Positions 7,761 through 16,574 of a stretch of DNA of 32,221 nt are shown piece after piece; position 1 is the stretch's first letter; every line of letters starts with the position of its first letter. Origin of the DNA: CAZSIA01 sp045126355 (GTDB taxonomy: Bacteria; Bacillota_I; Bacilli_A; Acholeplasmatales; Anaeroplasmataceae). Location of the stretch: contig JBGVOE010000005.1 of assembly GCA_045126355.1 (NCBI GenBank), positions 1 through 32,221 on the forward strand. Reading direction: 5' to 3'. Position numbers and translations under genes: made by a program. The notes below the pieces were generated by a model. The model made no database searches. It was not told the DNA's origin and was given only the letters and a program-made list of their open reading frames with translations.

Positions 7761-9725
7761 ATGAATCAAAACGGAAATAATCCTAATAATACACCTCCAA
7801 AATTAAGAAAACCTAGATTTTTAATTTATATAGTTGTATTAGCATTAATCGCGGGTATTTGGTTTTTTTCTAGCGACTTATTAGCTAGTAGCCAAACTAC
7901 TGAATTAAACTCAACACAATTTAACGATTACTTTGAAAATAATCAAATTCAAAGTATGTACAGTGAACCTATCGCAAATAACGCAAATCATTTTATGATA
8001 ACAGGTAAATACACTGTAGATGGTGAGGTTAAACAATATAAAGTTGTTTTAATCTTATCTGAATTAAATGAATATATTGAACTAACTAAAACACTATATC
8101 CAGATGTCAAATATGAAACAGGAACATTAGACTCTGTTCAATTTTGGGAAATCTTACTGTCATTAATTCCTTATGCACTTATTTTCCTAGTGTTCTTCTT
8201 CTTAATTAGAGGAAACGCAAGTGGAAACAATAAAGCATTTGAATTTGGTAAAAACCGTGCTAAATTAATGAGAGAAAAAACTAAAACATTTAATGATGTT
8301 GCTGGTTGTGATGAAGAAAAAATGGAATTAGCAGAAATTGTTGATTTCTTAAAAAATCCAAAAAAATATACTCGTTTAGGAGCTAGAATTCCTAAAGGTG
8401 TATTATTAGTAGGTCCTCCAGGAACAGGTAAAACACTTTTAGCTAAAGCTGTTGCGGGTGAAGCTAATGTTCCATTCTATAGTATTTCAGGTTCTGACTT
8501 CGTAGAAATGTTTGTCGGTGTAGGTGCATCAAGAGTACGTGACTTATTCAAAGTTGCTAAAGAAAATGCTCCTTGTATTATCTTCATCGATGAAATTGAT
8601 GCAGTTGGTCGTCAACGTGGTGCTGGTATGGGTGGTGGACACGATGAACGTGAACAAACACTTAACCAATTATTAGTTGAAATGGATGGATTCTCAAATA
8701 ACTCAGGAATCATCATGATAGCTGCTACAAACCGTCCAGATGTATTAGACCCAGCTTTATTACGTCCAGGTCGTTTTGATAGACAAATAACAATTAACAC
8801 ACCTGATTTAAATGGTAGAGTCGCAATCTTAAAAGTTCACGCTAGAGGAAAAACAATTAACCCTAGCGTTGATTTAGAGGAAGTTGCACATAGAATTCCA
8901 GGATTCAGCGGCGCTGATATTGAAAACTTATTAAATGAAGCTGCCTTATTAGTAGCACGTGATAACCGTGATGAAATTACTGTTCAAGATATCGATGAAG
9001 CTATTGATAGAGTAATGATGGGTCCTGCAAAACGCAATAAAACAATTAGTCCTAAAGAAAAGAAATTAGTTGCATACCACGAAGCTGGTCATGCCGTTAT
9101 CGGATTAAAGTTAAAAGATGCTAGTATTGTTCAAAAAGTTACTATTATCCCTCGTGGACAATTTGGTGGATATAACTTATTCACACCTAAAGAAGAAAAA
9201 TATAATCCAACAAAAACAGAACTTATCGAACAAATTACTGGTCTATTAGGTGGTAGAGTAGCTGAAGAAATTATCTTCAACGAAATTACTACTGGTGCTT
9301 ATAATGATATTCAACGTGCAACAAAAATCGCTAGAGCAATGGTTGCTGAATATGGTATGAGTGATCTTGGTCCTATCCAATATGAACAACAATCAGGAAA
9401 TGTATTCTTAGGTAGAGACTACTTAAAAGAAAAGAACTTCTCAGATGTTGTTGCTCATGAAATTGATGGTGAAGTAAGAAAAATCATCTTCCAATGTCAT
9501 TCAAATGCAATGCAAGTTATTAATGAAAATATGGAATTATTAACTAACATTGCTGAATACTTAATTAAGGTTGAAACATTAACTAAATCAGATATTGATG
9601 AAATCGCAACTACTGGAAAACTTGCTTGGTATGAAGAAAAAATGGCTCAAAAAGCCCAAGAGGAAGCTGCTTCTAAACAAGTTATAGAAGAAAATGCTAC
9701 AGTAGAAAATCCAACTGAAGAATAA
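7761..9725 (+). CDS. ftsH: ATP-dependent zinc metalloprotease FtsH
   Basis: A membrane-anchored hexameric AAA+ protease that degrades membrane and short-lived soluble proteins. In the 654 residues the order is: membrane segment at about 18-36, an extracytoplasmic domain of roughly 90 residues, a second membrane segment at about 129-149, then the AAA module with Walker A GPPGTGKT (218-225), Walker B IIFIDEID (273-280), and the second region of homology TNRPDVLDPALLRPGRFD. The protease domain has HEAGH (440-444) and the third zinc ligand Asp516 in GAYNDI. All catalytic residues are intact and the length is standard. The stop codon overlaps the rqcP start as TAATG. AAAGGAG precedes the start. 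Confidence 0.98.
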   Translation: MNQNGNNPNNTPPKLRKPRFLIYIVVLALIAGIWFFSSDLLASSQTTELNSTQFNDYFENNQIQSMYSEPIANNANHFMITGKYTVDGEVKQYKVVLILSELNEYIELTKTLYPDVKYETGTLDSVQFWEILLSLIPYALIFLVFFFLIRGNASGNNKAFEFGKNRAKLMREKTKTFNDVAGCDEEKMELAEIVDFLKNPKKYTRLGARIPKGVLLVGPPGTGKTLLAKAVAGEANVPFYSISGSDFVEMFVGVGASRVRDLFKVAKENAPCIIFIDEIDAVGRQRGAGMGGGHDEREQTLNQLLVEMDGFSNNSGIIMIAATNRPDVLDPALLRPGRFDRQITINTPDLNGRVAILKVHARGKTINPSVDLEEVAHRIPGFSGADIENLLNEAALLVARDNRDEITVQDIDEAIDRVMMGPAKRNKTISPKEKKLVAYHEAGHAVIGLKLKDASIVQKVTIIPRGQFGGYNLFTPKEEKYNPTKTELIEQITGLLGGRVAEEIIFNEITTGAYNDIQRATKIARAMVAEYGMSDLGPIQYEQQSGNVFLGRDYLKEKNFSDVVAHEIDGEVRKIIFQCHSNAMQVINENMELLTNIAEYLIKVETLTKSDIDEIATTGKLAWYEEKMAQKAQEEAASKQVIEENATVENPTEE

Positions 9726-9979
9726 TGAGAATTGATAAATATTTAAAAGTAACTAGAATCATTAAACGAAGAACAGTTGCTAAAGATATTGTTAGTGCTG
9801 AACGTATCTATGTAAATGATCGTTTAGTTAAACCTTCTTACCAACTTAAATTAAATGATATTATTACAATTTGTTTTGGTAATAAAAAAGTAACAGTTAA
9901 AGTTATTAATTTAAGTGAACACGCAAGTAAAGAAACCGCGACTTCATTATATGAATTAATTAGTGAAGAAAAGATTTAA
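9725..9979 (+). CDS. rqcP: S4-domain ribosome quality-control protein RqcP (YabO-like)
   Basis: A small RNA-binding protein. In Bacillus, RqcP works with RqcH on stalled 50S subunits during alanine tailing of nascent chains. The 84 residues are nearly all S4 fold: MRIDKYLKVTRIIKRRTVA, then AERIYVNDRLVKPSYQLKLNDII and the FGNKKVTVKVI strand, which match the YabO/RqcP group rather than ribosomal S4. The ATG overlaps the ftsH stop by one base. In Bacillus this gene lies before spoIIE; here it is after ftsH, so the block has been rearranged while keeping the same members. A terminator ends the operon. Confidence 0.9.
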   Translation: MRIDKYLKVTRIIKRRTVAKDIVSAERIYVNDRLVKPSYQLKLNDIITICFGNKKVTVKVINLSEHASKETATSLYELISEEKI

Positions 9980-9984
9980 ACCAA

Positions 9985-10019
9985 ATTAAAAGCAAACCCT
10001 TATGGATTTGCTTTTTTTC
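9985..10019. terminator. Terminator between rqcP and the small lipoprotein gene
   Basis: Inverted repeat AAAGCAAAcCC / GGaTTTGCTTT with a TTAT loop. A T7 run follows on the plus strand; an A-rich flank makes weaker use on the minus strand possible. It separates two converging units. Confidence 0.85.
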
Positions 10020-10024
10020 ATACC

Positions 10025-10393
10025 TTATTTTTTAAGCTTATAAGTTTCTCCCATGAATTCAACAATTAAATAACTACCGTCTTTATGAGCTTCAAATTTT
10101 CCAAAATTACCTGTACCAGTAATTACTTTATCTTCTTCTGTCCAAGTGAATGTGAAACTAGCATCAACATAAGCTTGTGATAGTGTACCAGTTCCATCTT
10201 TATTAAATTCAATTACTAAATAGTCTTCAGTAATTTCTTTACCTAAAATATCTTTATCACCAATTTTAAATGTTTTTTGGAATCCTGCGATTTCAGCAGT
10301 TTTTTCTTCAAATTTCCATGTTCCTTGAACTGAACATCCTGTTAACCCAATTAATGTAAAACAGTAAATTAATAATAATAAAAATTTCTTCAT
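10025..10393 (-). CDS. Small lipoprotein of unknown function
   Basis: A 122-residue exported lipoprotein. It has a short basic N terminus, a hydrophobic stretch and the lipobox LTGC, giving a lipidated cysteine at about residue 20. The mature part of about 100 residues alternates polar and hydrophobic residues, with GTWKFEE near the start and a YLVIEFNKDGTGTLS strand pair, suggesting a small beta barrel of lipocalin-like type. No function can be assigned. It lies last in the unit with the two NrnA-like genes, 39 bases after the second one, with its own AAAGGAG site. A GTG two codons upstream could also start it; I preferred the ATG giving MKKFLLLL. Confidence 0.75.
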   Translation of the reverse strand: MKKFLLLLIYCFTLIGLTGCSVQGTWKFEEKTAEIAGFQKTFKIGDKDILGKEITEDYLVIEFNKDGTGTLSQAYVDASFTFTWTEEDKVITGTGNFGKFEAHKDGSYLIVEFMGETYKLKK

Positions 10394-10432
10394 AATCACT
10401 TTTCTCCTTTACTATTTATATGTATATTATAT

Positions 10433-11395
10433 CTAAAATAAGTCATCTTTTCCAGTTTCTTGATAATATTTATTTAAATTTCCTAACTCTTCGATGAATT
10501 TATCTAACTCATCCCATGAATCTAAATGAGCTCCAGCAGCCTTTTCATGGCCGCCTCCACCATATAAATTAGCTAGTTTATCAACACGTGGACCACGAGA
10601 ACGAATTCTAATTCTAATTTCAGTTGGGTAATCCATGAATAAACAATATACTGGATATCCTTGGATTGCACCTATTAAACTAACTAAAGAAGCTGCTTCT
10701 TCATCAGTTACATTATGAGCATTAATAACATCTCTAGTCATTCTAATATAAACAACACCCTTATCAGTAAACTCAGCGTTTTGTAGGACATAACCTTTTA
10801 ATTTAACAATATTCATTGTTTCAACACTTAATAAATTATCTAACTTTTCAACATCAACACCATAAGAAAGAAGTGTTGCTGCTAAGTTCATAGTTTCACT
10901 ATCGACACCTCTAAAACGGAATCTTCCTGTATCAGTTACAATACCTGTATAAAGTGCAAATGCTGCTTCATAATTTAATCTAAGTCCCATTTCAACAGCA
11001 AATTTAGTTACAATTTGACAACAAGAAGGAGCTTCTTCTTCAACATAAACTAAATCTCCATAATGAGTTTGAGCAATATGATGGTCGATTTTAATAACTT
11101 TTTCTGCCATTGTATAACGAGCTTCACTTACTCTTTCAGCACTACCTGTATCTACAACAATCGCTAATGCTCCGTTATACATTTCATCAGTAATACTTTC
11201 TTTTTCTGGTGTTCCTAAAAATGATACATATCCTGCTTTATCACCAACTACATGAACATCTTTTTCTGGAAAGTTTTCTTTAATAATATGATACATTCCA
11301 AATTGAGAACCATAACAATCTCCATCCGGACGAATGTGTCCATGAATTAAAATTCTTTCATACTTTTTAATTTCAGCTAAAATTTGATTAAACAT
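10433..11395 (-). CDS. DHH/DHHA1 phosphoesterase, NrnA-like (second tandem copy)
   Basis: Probable nano-RNase and pAp phosphatase: it degrades 2-5 nucleotide RNAs from the 5' end and dephosphorylates pAp in the cytosol. The 320 residues have the full manganese set: His18 and the RPDGD aspartates (24, 26), Asp82 in VVDTGS, and the DHH triad at 104-106. The C-terminal DHHA1 domain ends in the substrate-binding YGGGGHEKAAGA loop. Its start overlaps the end of the upstream paralogue by eight bases, with GGAGGAGAT as ribosome site, so both proteins are made together. This copy keeps the canonical PDGD and VDTGS motifs and is the better candidate for the standard NrnA role. Confidence 0.9.
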   Translation of the reverse strand: MFNQILAEIKKYERILIHGHIRPDGDCYGSQFGMYHIIKENFPEKDVHVVGDKAGYVSFLGTPEKESITDEMYNGALAIVVDTGSAERVSEARYTMAEKVIKIDHHIAQTHYGDLVYVEEEAPSCCQIVTKFAVEMGLRLNYEAAFALYTGIVTDTGRFRFRGVDSETMNLAATLLSYGVDVEKLDNLLSVETMNIVKLKGYVLQNAEFTDKGVVYIRMTRDVINAHNVTDEEAASLVSLIGAIQGYPVYCLFMDYPTEIRIRIRSRGPRVDKLANLYGGGGHEKAAGAHLDSWDELDKFIEELGNLNKYYQETGKDDLF

Positions 11396-12356
11396 TTTCT
11401 ATCTCCTCCAATAATTTATCAAAACATTCTAAAACTTCTTTAGCAACCTCAAAATCATCTAGTGTAGCCCCACATGCATTTGCATGTCCTCCACCACCAA
11501 ATTGTTTTGCGATATCTACAATAGTTATATCTCTACTTCTAAATTCACCAAAAACTTTACCTGTGGCTCTATCATATGTAAAGTTAGCCCATATTTTAAC
11601 CTTATCAATTCCTGCCATTAAATTAACCATTCCACGTGAAACAGTAAATGTATCAACATCGAATTTTTCAAACACATCTTTATCGTTAAACATATATGCA
11701 ACATTATTTTTTGTAAGTTGCATTTTTGTTTGGAAGTAGTTTTTCATAATTCTACTTTCTAATGATTCTACATATAAATTACGATAAATAAATTGTGGGT
11801 CAGCTCCATTTTCAACTAAATAAGCACTAGTTCTAAATAAGGGTGCTAGATTAGCTCCATATTGAAATCTACCACTATCAGTAACAATACCACCATATAA
11901 AGCAGTTGCCGCAAACGAAGGCATTTGTAAATTCCACTCACTTATCATATCAGCTACAATTGCACAACAAGCAACACTTTTAGTATCTACATAACGATAT
12001 AAAGGTAGATTAAATTCTTTATCAGGTAAGCTTAGATTAGTTTCATTTTGATGATGATCAATTACAATAACTTCCTTAGCATCAAAATAACGATAATCAC
12101 TTACCATATGACTTACAGCTACATCACATATAATACATAACGCATCTTTAAATACACTATCATCAACACAATCCATTTCACCTAAGAATGTAAAACGATT
12201 CATATCTCCTACTACGTATATTTCTTTTTCTGGAAAGTTTAATTTCAAAGCTTCTTTTAATCCAATTTGTGAACCTAAGGCATCTAAATCTGGATTAGAA
12301 TGACGATGAATAATAATTTTTTTATATTCTTTTATCTTTTTAAGGATTTCTAACAT
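11388..12356 (-). CDS. DHH/DHHA1 phosphoesterase, NrnA-like (first tandem copy)
   Basis: A paralogue of the next gene, 322 residues, with the same two-domain plan. The metal residues are present: His17, NPDLD (Asp23, Asp25), Asp78 in IICDVA, DHH at 100-102, and the C-terminal FGGGGHANACGA loop. It differs from the usual PDGDAxGS (PDLDALGS here) and from VDTS (CDVAVS here), so its substrate may differ from short RNA or pAp. Start: GGAGG ten bases before the ATG. It is the first gene of the unit, behind an extended -10 promoter. The pair probably arose by tandem duplication and then diverged. A cyclic dinucleotide or other phosphodiester substrate is possible but not shown. Confidence 0.88.
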   Translation of the reverse strand: MLEILKKIKEYKKIIIHRHSNPDLDALGSQIGLKEALKLNFPEKEIYVVGDMNRFTFLGEMDCVDDSVFKDALCIICDVAVSHMVSDYRYFDAKEVIVIDHHQNETNLSLPDKEFNLPLYRYVDTKSVACCAIVADMISEWNLQMPSFAATALYGGIVTDSGRFQYGANLAPLFRTSAYLVENGADPQFIYRNLYVESLESRIMKNYFQTKMQLTKNNVAYMFNDKDVFEKFDVDTFTVSRGMVNLMAGIDKVKIWANFTYDRATGKVFGEFRSRDITIVDIAKQFGGGGHANACGATLDDFEVAKEVLECFDKLLEEIENV

Positions 12357-12375
12357 TTTAATAATTCCTCCACTT

Positions 12376-12392
12376 TAATAGGATTATAACAT
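12376..12392 (-). promoter_or_regulatory. Extended -10 promoter of the nrnA-like unit
   Basis: On the minus strand TG-T-TATAAT (TATAAT at 12383-12388) lies about 20 bases before the ATG and its GGAGG site. No good -35 is seen. Confidence 0.5.
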
Positions 12393-12420
12393 ATTATTTA
12401 AAGAAAATATAATACTTTGC

Positions 12421-12462
12421 ATAAGAAAAAGACTATAGATTTTAAATCTACAGTCTTTAATA
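12421..12462 (-). terminator. Terminator of the large lipoprotein gene
   Basis: A 15-bp near-perfect inverted repeat, AAAGACTgTAGATTT / AAATCTAtAGTCTTT, with almost no loop unless the inner pairs open. It is followed on the minus strand by TTTTTCTT. It lies about 20 bases after the stop. Confidence 0.8.
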
Positions 12463-12477
12463 GTTAATATTATTTAA

Positions 12478-15400
12478 TTAAGAAGCAAAGTTGTTTGGGT
12501 TTACAACTTTACTACCATCTTCTAAATAAACAGCTAATACATATGCTTTATATGTAGTCTTATTATTCCAGTTACATAACGCTACTTCCATTCTTGCTGT
12601 TTTCTCTAACACTAAATCTGTTAACCATTTATATTGACCTACATTACCAGAGTATAAAGCAATTGATTTTCCGCCATTTTCAATTATAACAGAGCGTCCA
12701 TCACTAGAAAATTTAGTAGCTGCTTCAATAATATATACTTGTGTAGTTCTATCTTCTGTTGCTGGAACTGAAGCAATTTCTTCTAAAGTAGTTTCTTGGA
12801 ATGTAGCAGTACTATATTCATGTTCACCAAAATAATTATGTACTAATTCAGCATCAACAATTGAAGCTTGACCAGGTAATGTATTAGTTTGTTTATATTG
12901 TTCTCTTTTACCTTTGATTACAACTTTATTTCCTTGAGCAACTTTTGCTAATTGATCAGCATCTAACATTTTAACAGCAATTACACCTGTTTCATCAATT
13001 AAATAGAAACCTGTTTTTTGGTTAGCAACACCACCAGCTACAATTCCCATTACAGTAATTTCTTCACCTTTTGGCGTATCAACAGCTTCTTTAACTGTTA
13101 ATGCTTCGAATGTTGGTTCACCGTCTCTAACAACTTTAATTGTTTTAATAGCAGTTGTACCATTATAATTTACAGTAATAGTAACATTAGCTTCACCTAA
13201 ACCTAAAACGTTTAAAACTTTCTTATCTAGAGAATCAGTAAATTTAACTACGCTTTCATTATCAGATACATAAGAAACAGTTACACCTTCATAACCTAAT
13301 AATTCACTTGCATGAGCAGTGATTAATTCAGTTTTTGGGTTTGCATAATAAACTTCATCAAACTCAGTTAATACTAAATATTCTAATACAAAGTCAGCAG
13401 TATTTGCTTTATCAAATGTAAATGGAGCTAATAATTTTAATGGAACCATACGCCAGTTACATCCTGATGCAGTTGCTTTAGCATTGCATACTGTAACTAA
13501 TAATGTACATAAATATTCACCATTTGCATTCAAATAAGAATCGATCCAACCAAAATCGTTACCATTACATTTTGTGTATGTATAAGTACCTGTTTTACCA
13601 TCTAAGTCATTGATATAATAATTTACAAATCCATCTCCAGGAACTTTTCTAATTAATGCATTAACTTCGTAAATTTGAGTTGTAATATTAGCATCATAAT
13701 TATTTTCCATTAAATTTTTAATAGTAGTCTTTTCAAATGAATTAGCTAATACATCAGTGTTTCCACCTTTATTTTCGATTAACTCTACACTTGATAATTG
13801 ACAAGCACCAGCAAAACCATATTTTTCAGCCAATGAAATCTCTTTTTCTTGAATGAAGAATTCTTTAACACCTGCAATTTTAATAGTATTTCCGATTTCA
13901 ACTACTGAACATAAGTCAACACCAAATACATAGATTGAATCTGTTCCATTTACTAAATATAGACCATCAGCAACATATTCGCCGCTTGTTGTTTTTGCGT
14001 TTTTATAAGTGAATCCAGCAACTACACCTTCAACAATTAATTTAGAACCAGCTTCAGCATTTCTAGCTTCTACGATTGTAGATGCAGTATATTTAGTTTC
14101 ATCTACTTTAATATCATGCCATTCAACTAATTTTGTAGCATTCTTTAATTCAACATCTGTCCCTTTTGTTCCTAATACAGCTTCTAATACAACTACATCT
14201 CCTAATAATGGATATCCATCACCTGATGTGTAGTTAGAAATACCATAAGCATAAATACTTACATTACCGTCAGTAATTGTTAATTCACCAAATGAAGAAT
14301 TTGAAACACTTGAAACCCAACCAGTAATATAATATTTATCAGTTGAAGTGAAATCTTCTCCACCGTCTCTAGCAATCGCAATTGCCATTGGTAAACTAAT
14401 AAAATCATATTTTCCAGTAACTTCAGAAGGAATAACTGGAATTTTGTCTTCAGCAGTTAATTTTTCTACATTTGTTTTATCAAAATCATCAGCATAAGAA
14501 ACTTCAGCCCCATCAAATTCAATTGTTCCTTTATAATTTTTAACAGTTCCTTTAACGAATACTGTTTCACCATCTTTTAATGTTTTAAGAATAGTTCCTA
14601 CAGGAGAATAAACATAAATTTTTCCAGTTTCATCTGTTAAATCAAATGTATAATAGCTTCCACCACCGAAACTAAAGTTTTCTTTAAAGTTAGAAACTTT
14701 TCCTGTTACTTTACATTGAGTAGGTAGAACACCATCATTAGCTAGATCTTTAGCAGCTTCTAAAACTTCTGCAATTGTTGATAATTCTACTTTTTGGTTT
14801 GGTTCTTCATCAAGTTCATTACCAGTTTTTAAAGTAGCGTATTCAAATTCAATACTTGTACCAAATTTAGTAACGTTACCTTCAACATAAACTGTGTCAC
14901 CAACTTTTAAATAAGCAGCACAATTACCTTTAGCACGGAATACTTTAATTGTTCCGGTTGCATCTTCTAACATAAATGAAATGTTTTTATATTGTGTTGT
15001 GTAAGCTTCAGTGATTTCTTTAATTGTACCAACTGTTTTACGAGTACCTTCTAATTTTTCACCATCACCTAAATTAGCAGCTTCATCTAAAATAGATTTA
15101 ATAGTTGGTAATTCATCTTCATTACCTTCTTCGCCACTCATTTTAAGTGTTGCGTCTTTGAATTCAATTAATCCTTCAAAGTTATAAACTAAACCTGTTA
15201 CTGTAACAGTGTCATTTTCTTTTAATGTTTCTGCACAAGCACCTTTTGCATTAAATACCATGATTTCAGCTACATTATCAGTTAAAATAAATGATATTGT
15301 TTTTGTTTTTTCTGAATAAGCACCTAAAATGCTTCCTACAGTACCTGTTAAACTGCGTTCTCCTTCTAAGGCTTCACCATCTTGTAAAGACTTAGCTTCA

Positions 15401-15525
15401 TCTAAAACTTTTTGAATTTCAGAAGAAACAGGAGTTTCAGTTTTTTTATCGTCTTCGTTGTTTCCACAAGAAGTGACTAAAACTAGACTAGTTAAAACTA
15501 GTAAAAATAATAAAATCTTCTTCAT
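12478..15525 (-). CDS. Large surface lipoprotein with repeated OB-fold-like modules
   Basis: A 1015-residue protein of unknown function. A signal peptide ends in the lipobox VTSC (Cys20), so it should be anchored outside the membrane. After an acidic linker, repeats of about 95 residues follow at roughly 36-129, 141-234, 249-344, 379-466, 482-583 and 808-893. The first three are alike: a helix of the form IxxVLDEAKxLxDGExLEG, then TGTVxxI, ISFxLTDxxGxIxVFxAKG, LKxGDTVxVxGxVxxFxGxIEFxxATL. That strand pattern resembles OB-fold modules of exported proteins. Two divergent modules at about 598-700 and 910-1005 share TTQ(I/V)Y and a CNW segment. An Ig-like (Big2-type) stretch lies at 740-800. No catalytic motif is visible. 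Monocistronic, with its own promoter and terminator. Confidence 0.8.
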   Translation of the reverse strand: MKKILLFLLVLTSLVLVTSCGNNEDDKKTETPVSSEIQKVLDEAKSLQDGEALEGERSLTGTVGSILGAYSEKTKTISFILTDNVAEIMVFNAKGACAETLKENDTVTVTGLVYNFEGLIEFKDATLKMSGEEGNEDELPTIKSILDEAANLGDGEKLEGTRKTVGTIKEITEAYTTQYKNISFMLEDATGTIKVFRAKGNCAAYLKVGDTVYVEGNVTKFGTSIEFEYATLKTGNELDEEPNQKVELSTIAEVLEAAKDLANDGVLPTQCKVTGKVSNFKENFSFGGGSYYTFDLTDETGKIYVYSPVGTILKTLKDGETVFVKGTVKNYKGTIEFDGAEVSYADDFDKTNVEKLTAEDKIPVIPSEVTGKYDFISLPMAIAIARDGGEDFTSTDKYYITGWVSSVSNSSFGELTITDGNVSIYAYGISNYTSGDGYPLLGDVVVLEAVLGTKGTDVELKNATKLVEWHDIKVDETKYTASTIVEARNAEAGSKLIVEGVVAGFTYKNAKTTSGEYVADGLYLVNGTDSIYVFGVDLCSVVEIGNTIKIAGVKEFFIQEKEISLAEKYGFAGACQLSSVELIENKGGNTDVLANSFEKTTIKNLMENNYDANITTQIYEVNALIRKVPGDGFVNYYINDLDGKTGTYTYTKCNGNDFGWIDSYLNANGEYLCTLLVTVCNAKATASGCNWRMVPLKLLAPFTFDKANTADFVLEYLVLTEFDEVYYANPKTELITAHASELLGYEGVTVSYVSDNESVVKFTDSLDKKVLNVLGLGEANVTITVNYNGTTAIKTIKVVRDGEPTFEALTVKEAVDTPKGEEITVMGIVAGGVANQKTGFYLIDETGVIAVKMLDADQLAKVAQGNKVVIKGKREQYKQTNTLPGQASIVDAELVHNYFGEHEYSTATFQETTLEEIASVPATEDRTTQVYIIEAATKFSSDGRSVIIENGGKSIALYSGNVGQYKWLTDLVLEKTARMEVALCNWNNKTTYKAYVLAVYLEDGSKVVNPNNFAS

Positions 15526-15542
15526 TTTTCTCTCTCCTTATC

Positions 15543-15577
15543 CTAGTGTATTATATCAAATATTTTTATAATTAAAA
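15543..15577 (-). promoter_or_regulatory. Likely promoter of the large lipoprotein gene
   Basis: On the minus strand TATAAT (15550-15555) lies about 25 bases before the ATG, with a weak TTTTAA -35 sixteen bases further up. An AAGGAGAG ribosome site follows. Confidence 0.45.
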
Positions 15578-15632
15578 TAAAAATAAATACCTTTTTTCTA
15601 CAAAATAATCAAAGATATTTATTATTTTTCAT

Positions 15633-16529
15633 TTATTTATAAATTTTACTAATGTCACGGTCATTCAGAGTATTATTATATTCTGAAATCATCTTATTAT
15701 AATTTTCATCACTCATCTTATATAATGGTAAACGATACCCTCCGACACCAAAGCTTAAATAGTTCATCAAACTCTTTATTGGAATGGGATTTGTCTCTAT
15801 AAAAATCAATTTAAAAAGTTCATAATAATCTTTAAAATAATTATAAGCAAGAGTTGGATTAATTTCATAAATATTAATTAAATCTTTAATAACTTTAGGT
15901 TCTACATTACCATAAACATTTATTAATCCTTTTGCTCCTAAAGATAAAAAGAGATAACTTAATTCATCATTGCCGCAGTAAAGACTAAATTTATCATCAC
16001 AAATTGAGGCAAGATCCATAATATGAGTTATATCTTTATTTGCTTCTTTAACTCCAATGATATTAGTAATTTTTTTCAATTCTTTTAAAATATCTATATC
16101 AAGATTGATTCCTGTACGAGATGGTATGTTATATAAAATAATTGGAATTTTAACAGAATACGCAATGAGTTTAAAATGATTTATTAGTCCCTCTTTATTT
16201 GTTTTATTGTAAAAAGGAGGAATTAAAAGAAGTCCATCAGCACCCATCATTTCATACTTAATACTCTTTTTTACTGCATCTAATGTGTTGTTAGTTATAA
16301 CCCCAACTAATATCTTCATTCTCATGTTATTTTGATTAATTACAAATTCTACTAACCTATCTTTTTCATATTCATTAAGTGATGTAGATTCACCTGTAGT
16401 ACCTAAAATTAAAAGAGCATCAGTACTTGATGAAACATGATATTCAATTAACTCTGCCAACTTTTTAAAGTCTATTGTATTAGATAAAGAAAACGGCGTA
16501 ACTAAAGCAACTATTGAACCACTAAACAT
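15633..16529 (-). CDS. dapA: 4-hydroxy-tetrahydrodipicolinate synthase
   Basis: Condenses pyruvate with aspartate semialdehyde, the first committed step to diaminopimelate and lysine. The 298 residues form a complete TIM barrel: GTTGES with Thr44/Thr45, Tyr108 in PPFYNK, catalytic Tyr133 in YNIPSRTG, and the Schiff-base Lys161 in GVKEANKD. GAGGAG lies seven bases before the ATG. It is the last gene of the dap operon, 45 bases after the deacetylase. No strong terminator follows in the 107-base gap before the large lipoprotein gene. Aldolases of the NanA family share the fold, but the operon context settles the assignment. Confidence 0.95.
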   Translation of the reverse strand: MFSGSIVALVTPFSLSNTIDFKKLAELIEYHVSSSTDALLILGTTGESTSLNEYEKDRLVEFVINQNNMRMKILVGVITNNTLDAVKKSIKYEMMGADGLLLIPPFYNKTNKEGLINHFKLIAYSVKIPIILYNIPSRTGINLDIDILKELKKITNIIGVKEANKDITHIMDLASICDDKFSLYCGNDELSYLFLSLGAKGLINVYGNVEPKVIKDLINIYEINPTLAYNYFKDYYELFKLIFIETNPIPIKSLMNYLSFGVGGYRLPLYKMSDENYNKMISEYNNTLNDRDISKIYK

Positions 16530-16574
16530 TTAAAATCTCCTCTATTTATATAGTATTCAAAAAAGAGGAAAATG

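Noticed and set aside
8612..8800. Minus-strand frame inside ftsH
   Set aside because: Antisense to the conserved second region of homology of FtsH; no start signal and no family likeness.
14009..14233. Plus-strand frame inside the large lipoprotein gene
   Set aside because: Shadow of a well-supported repeat region on the other strand; no ribosome site.
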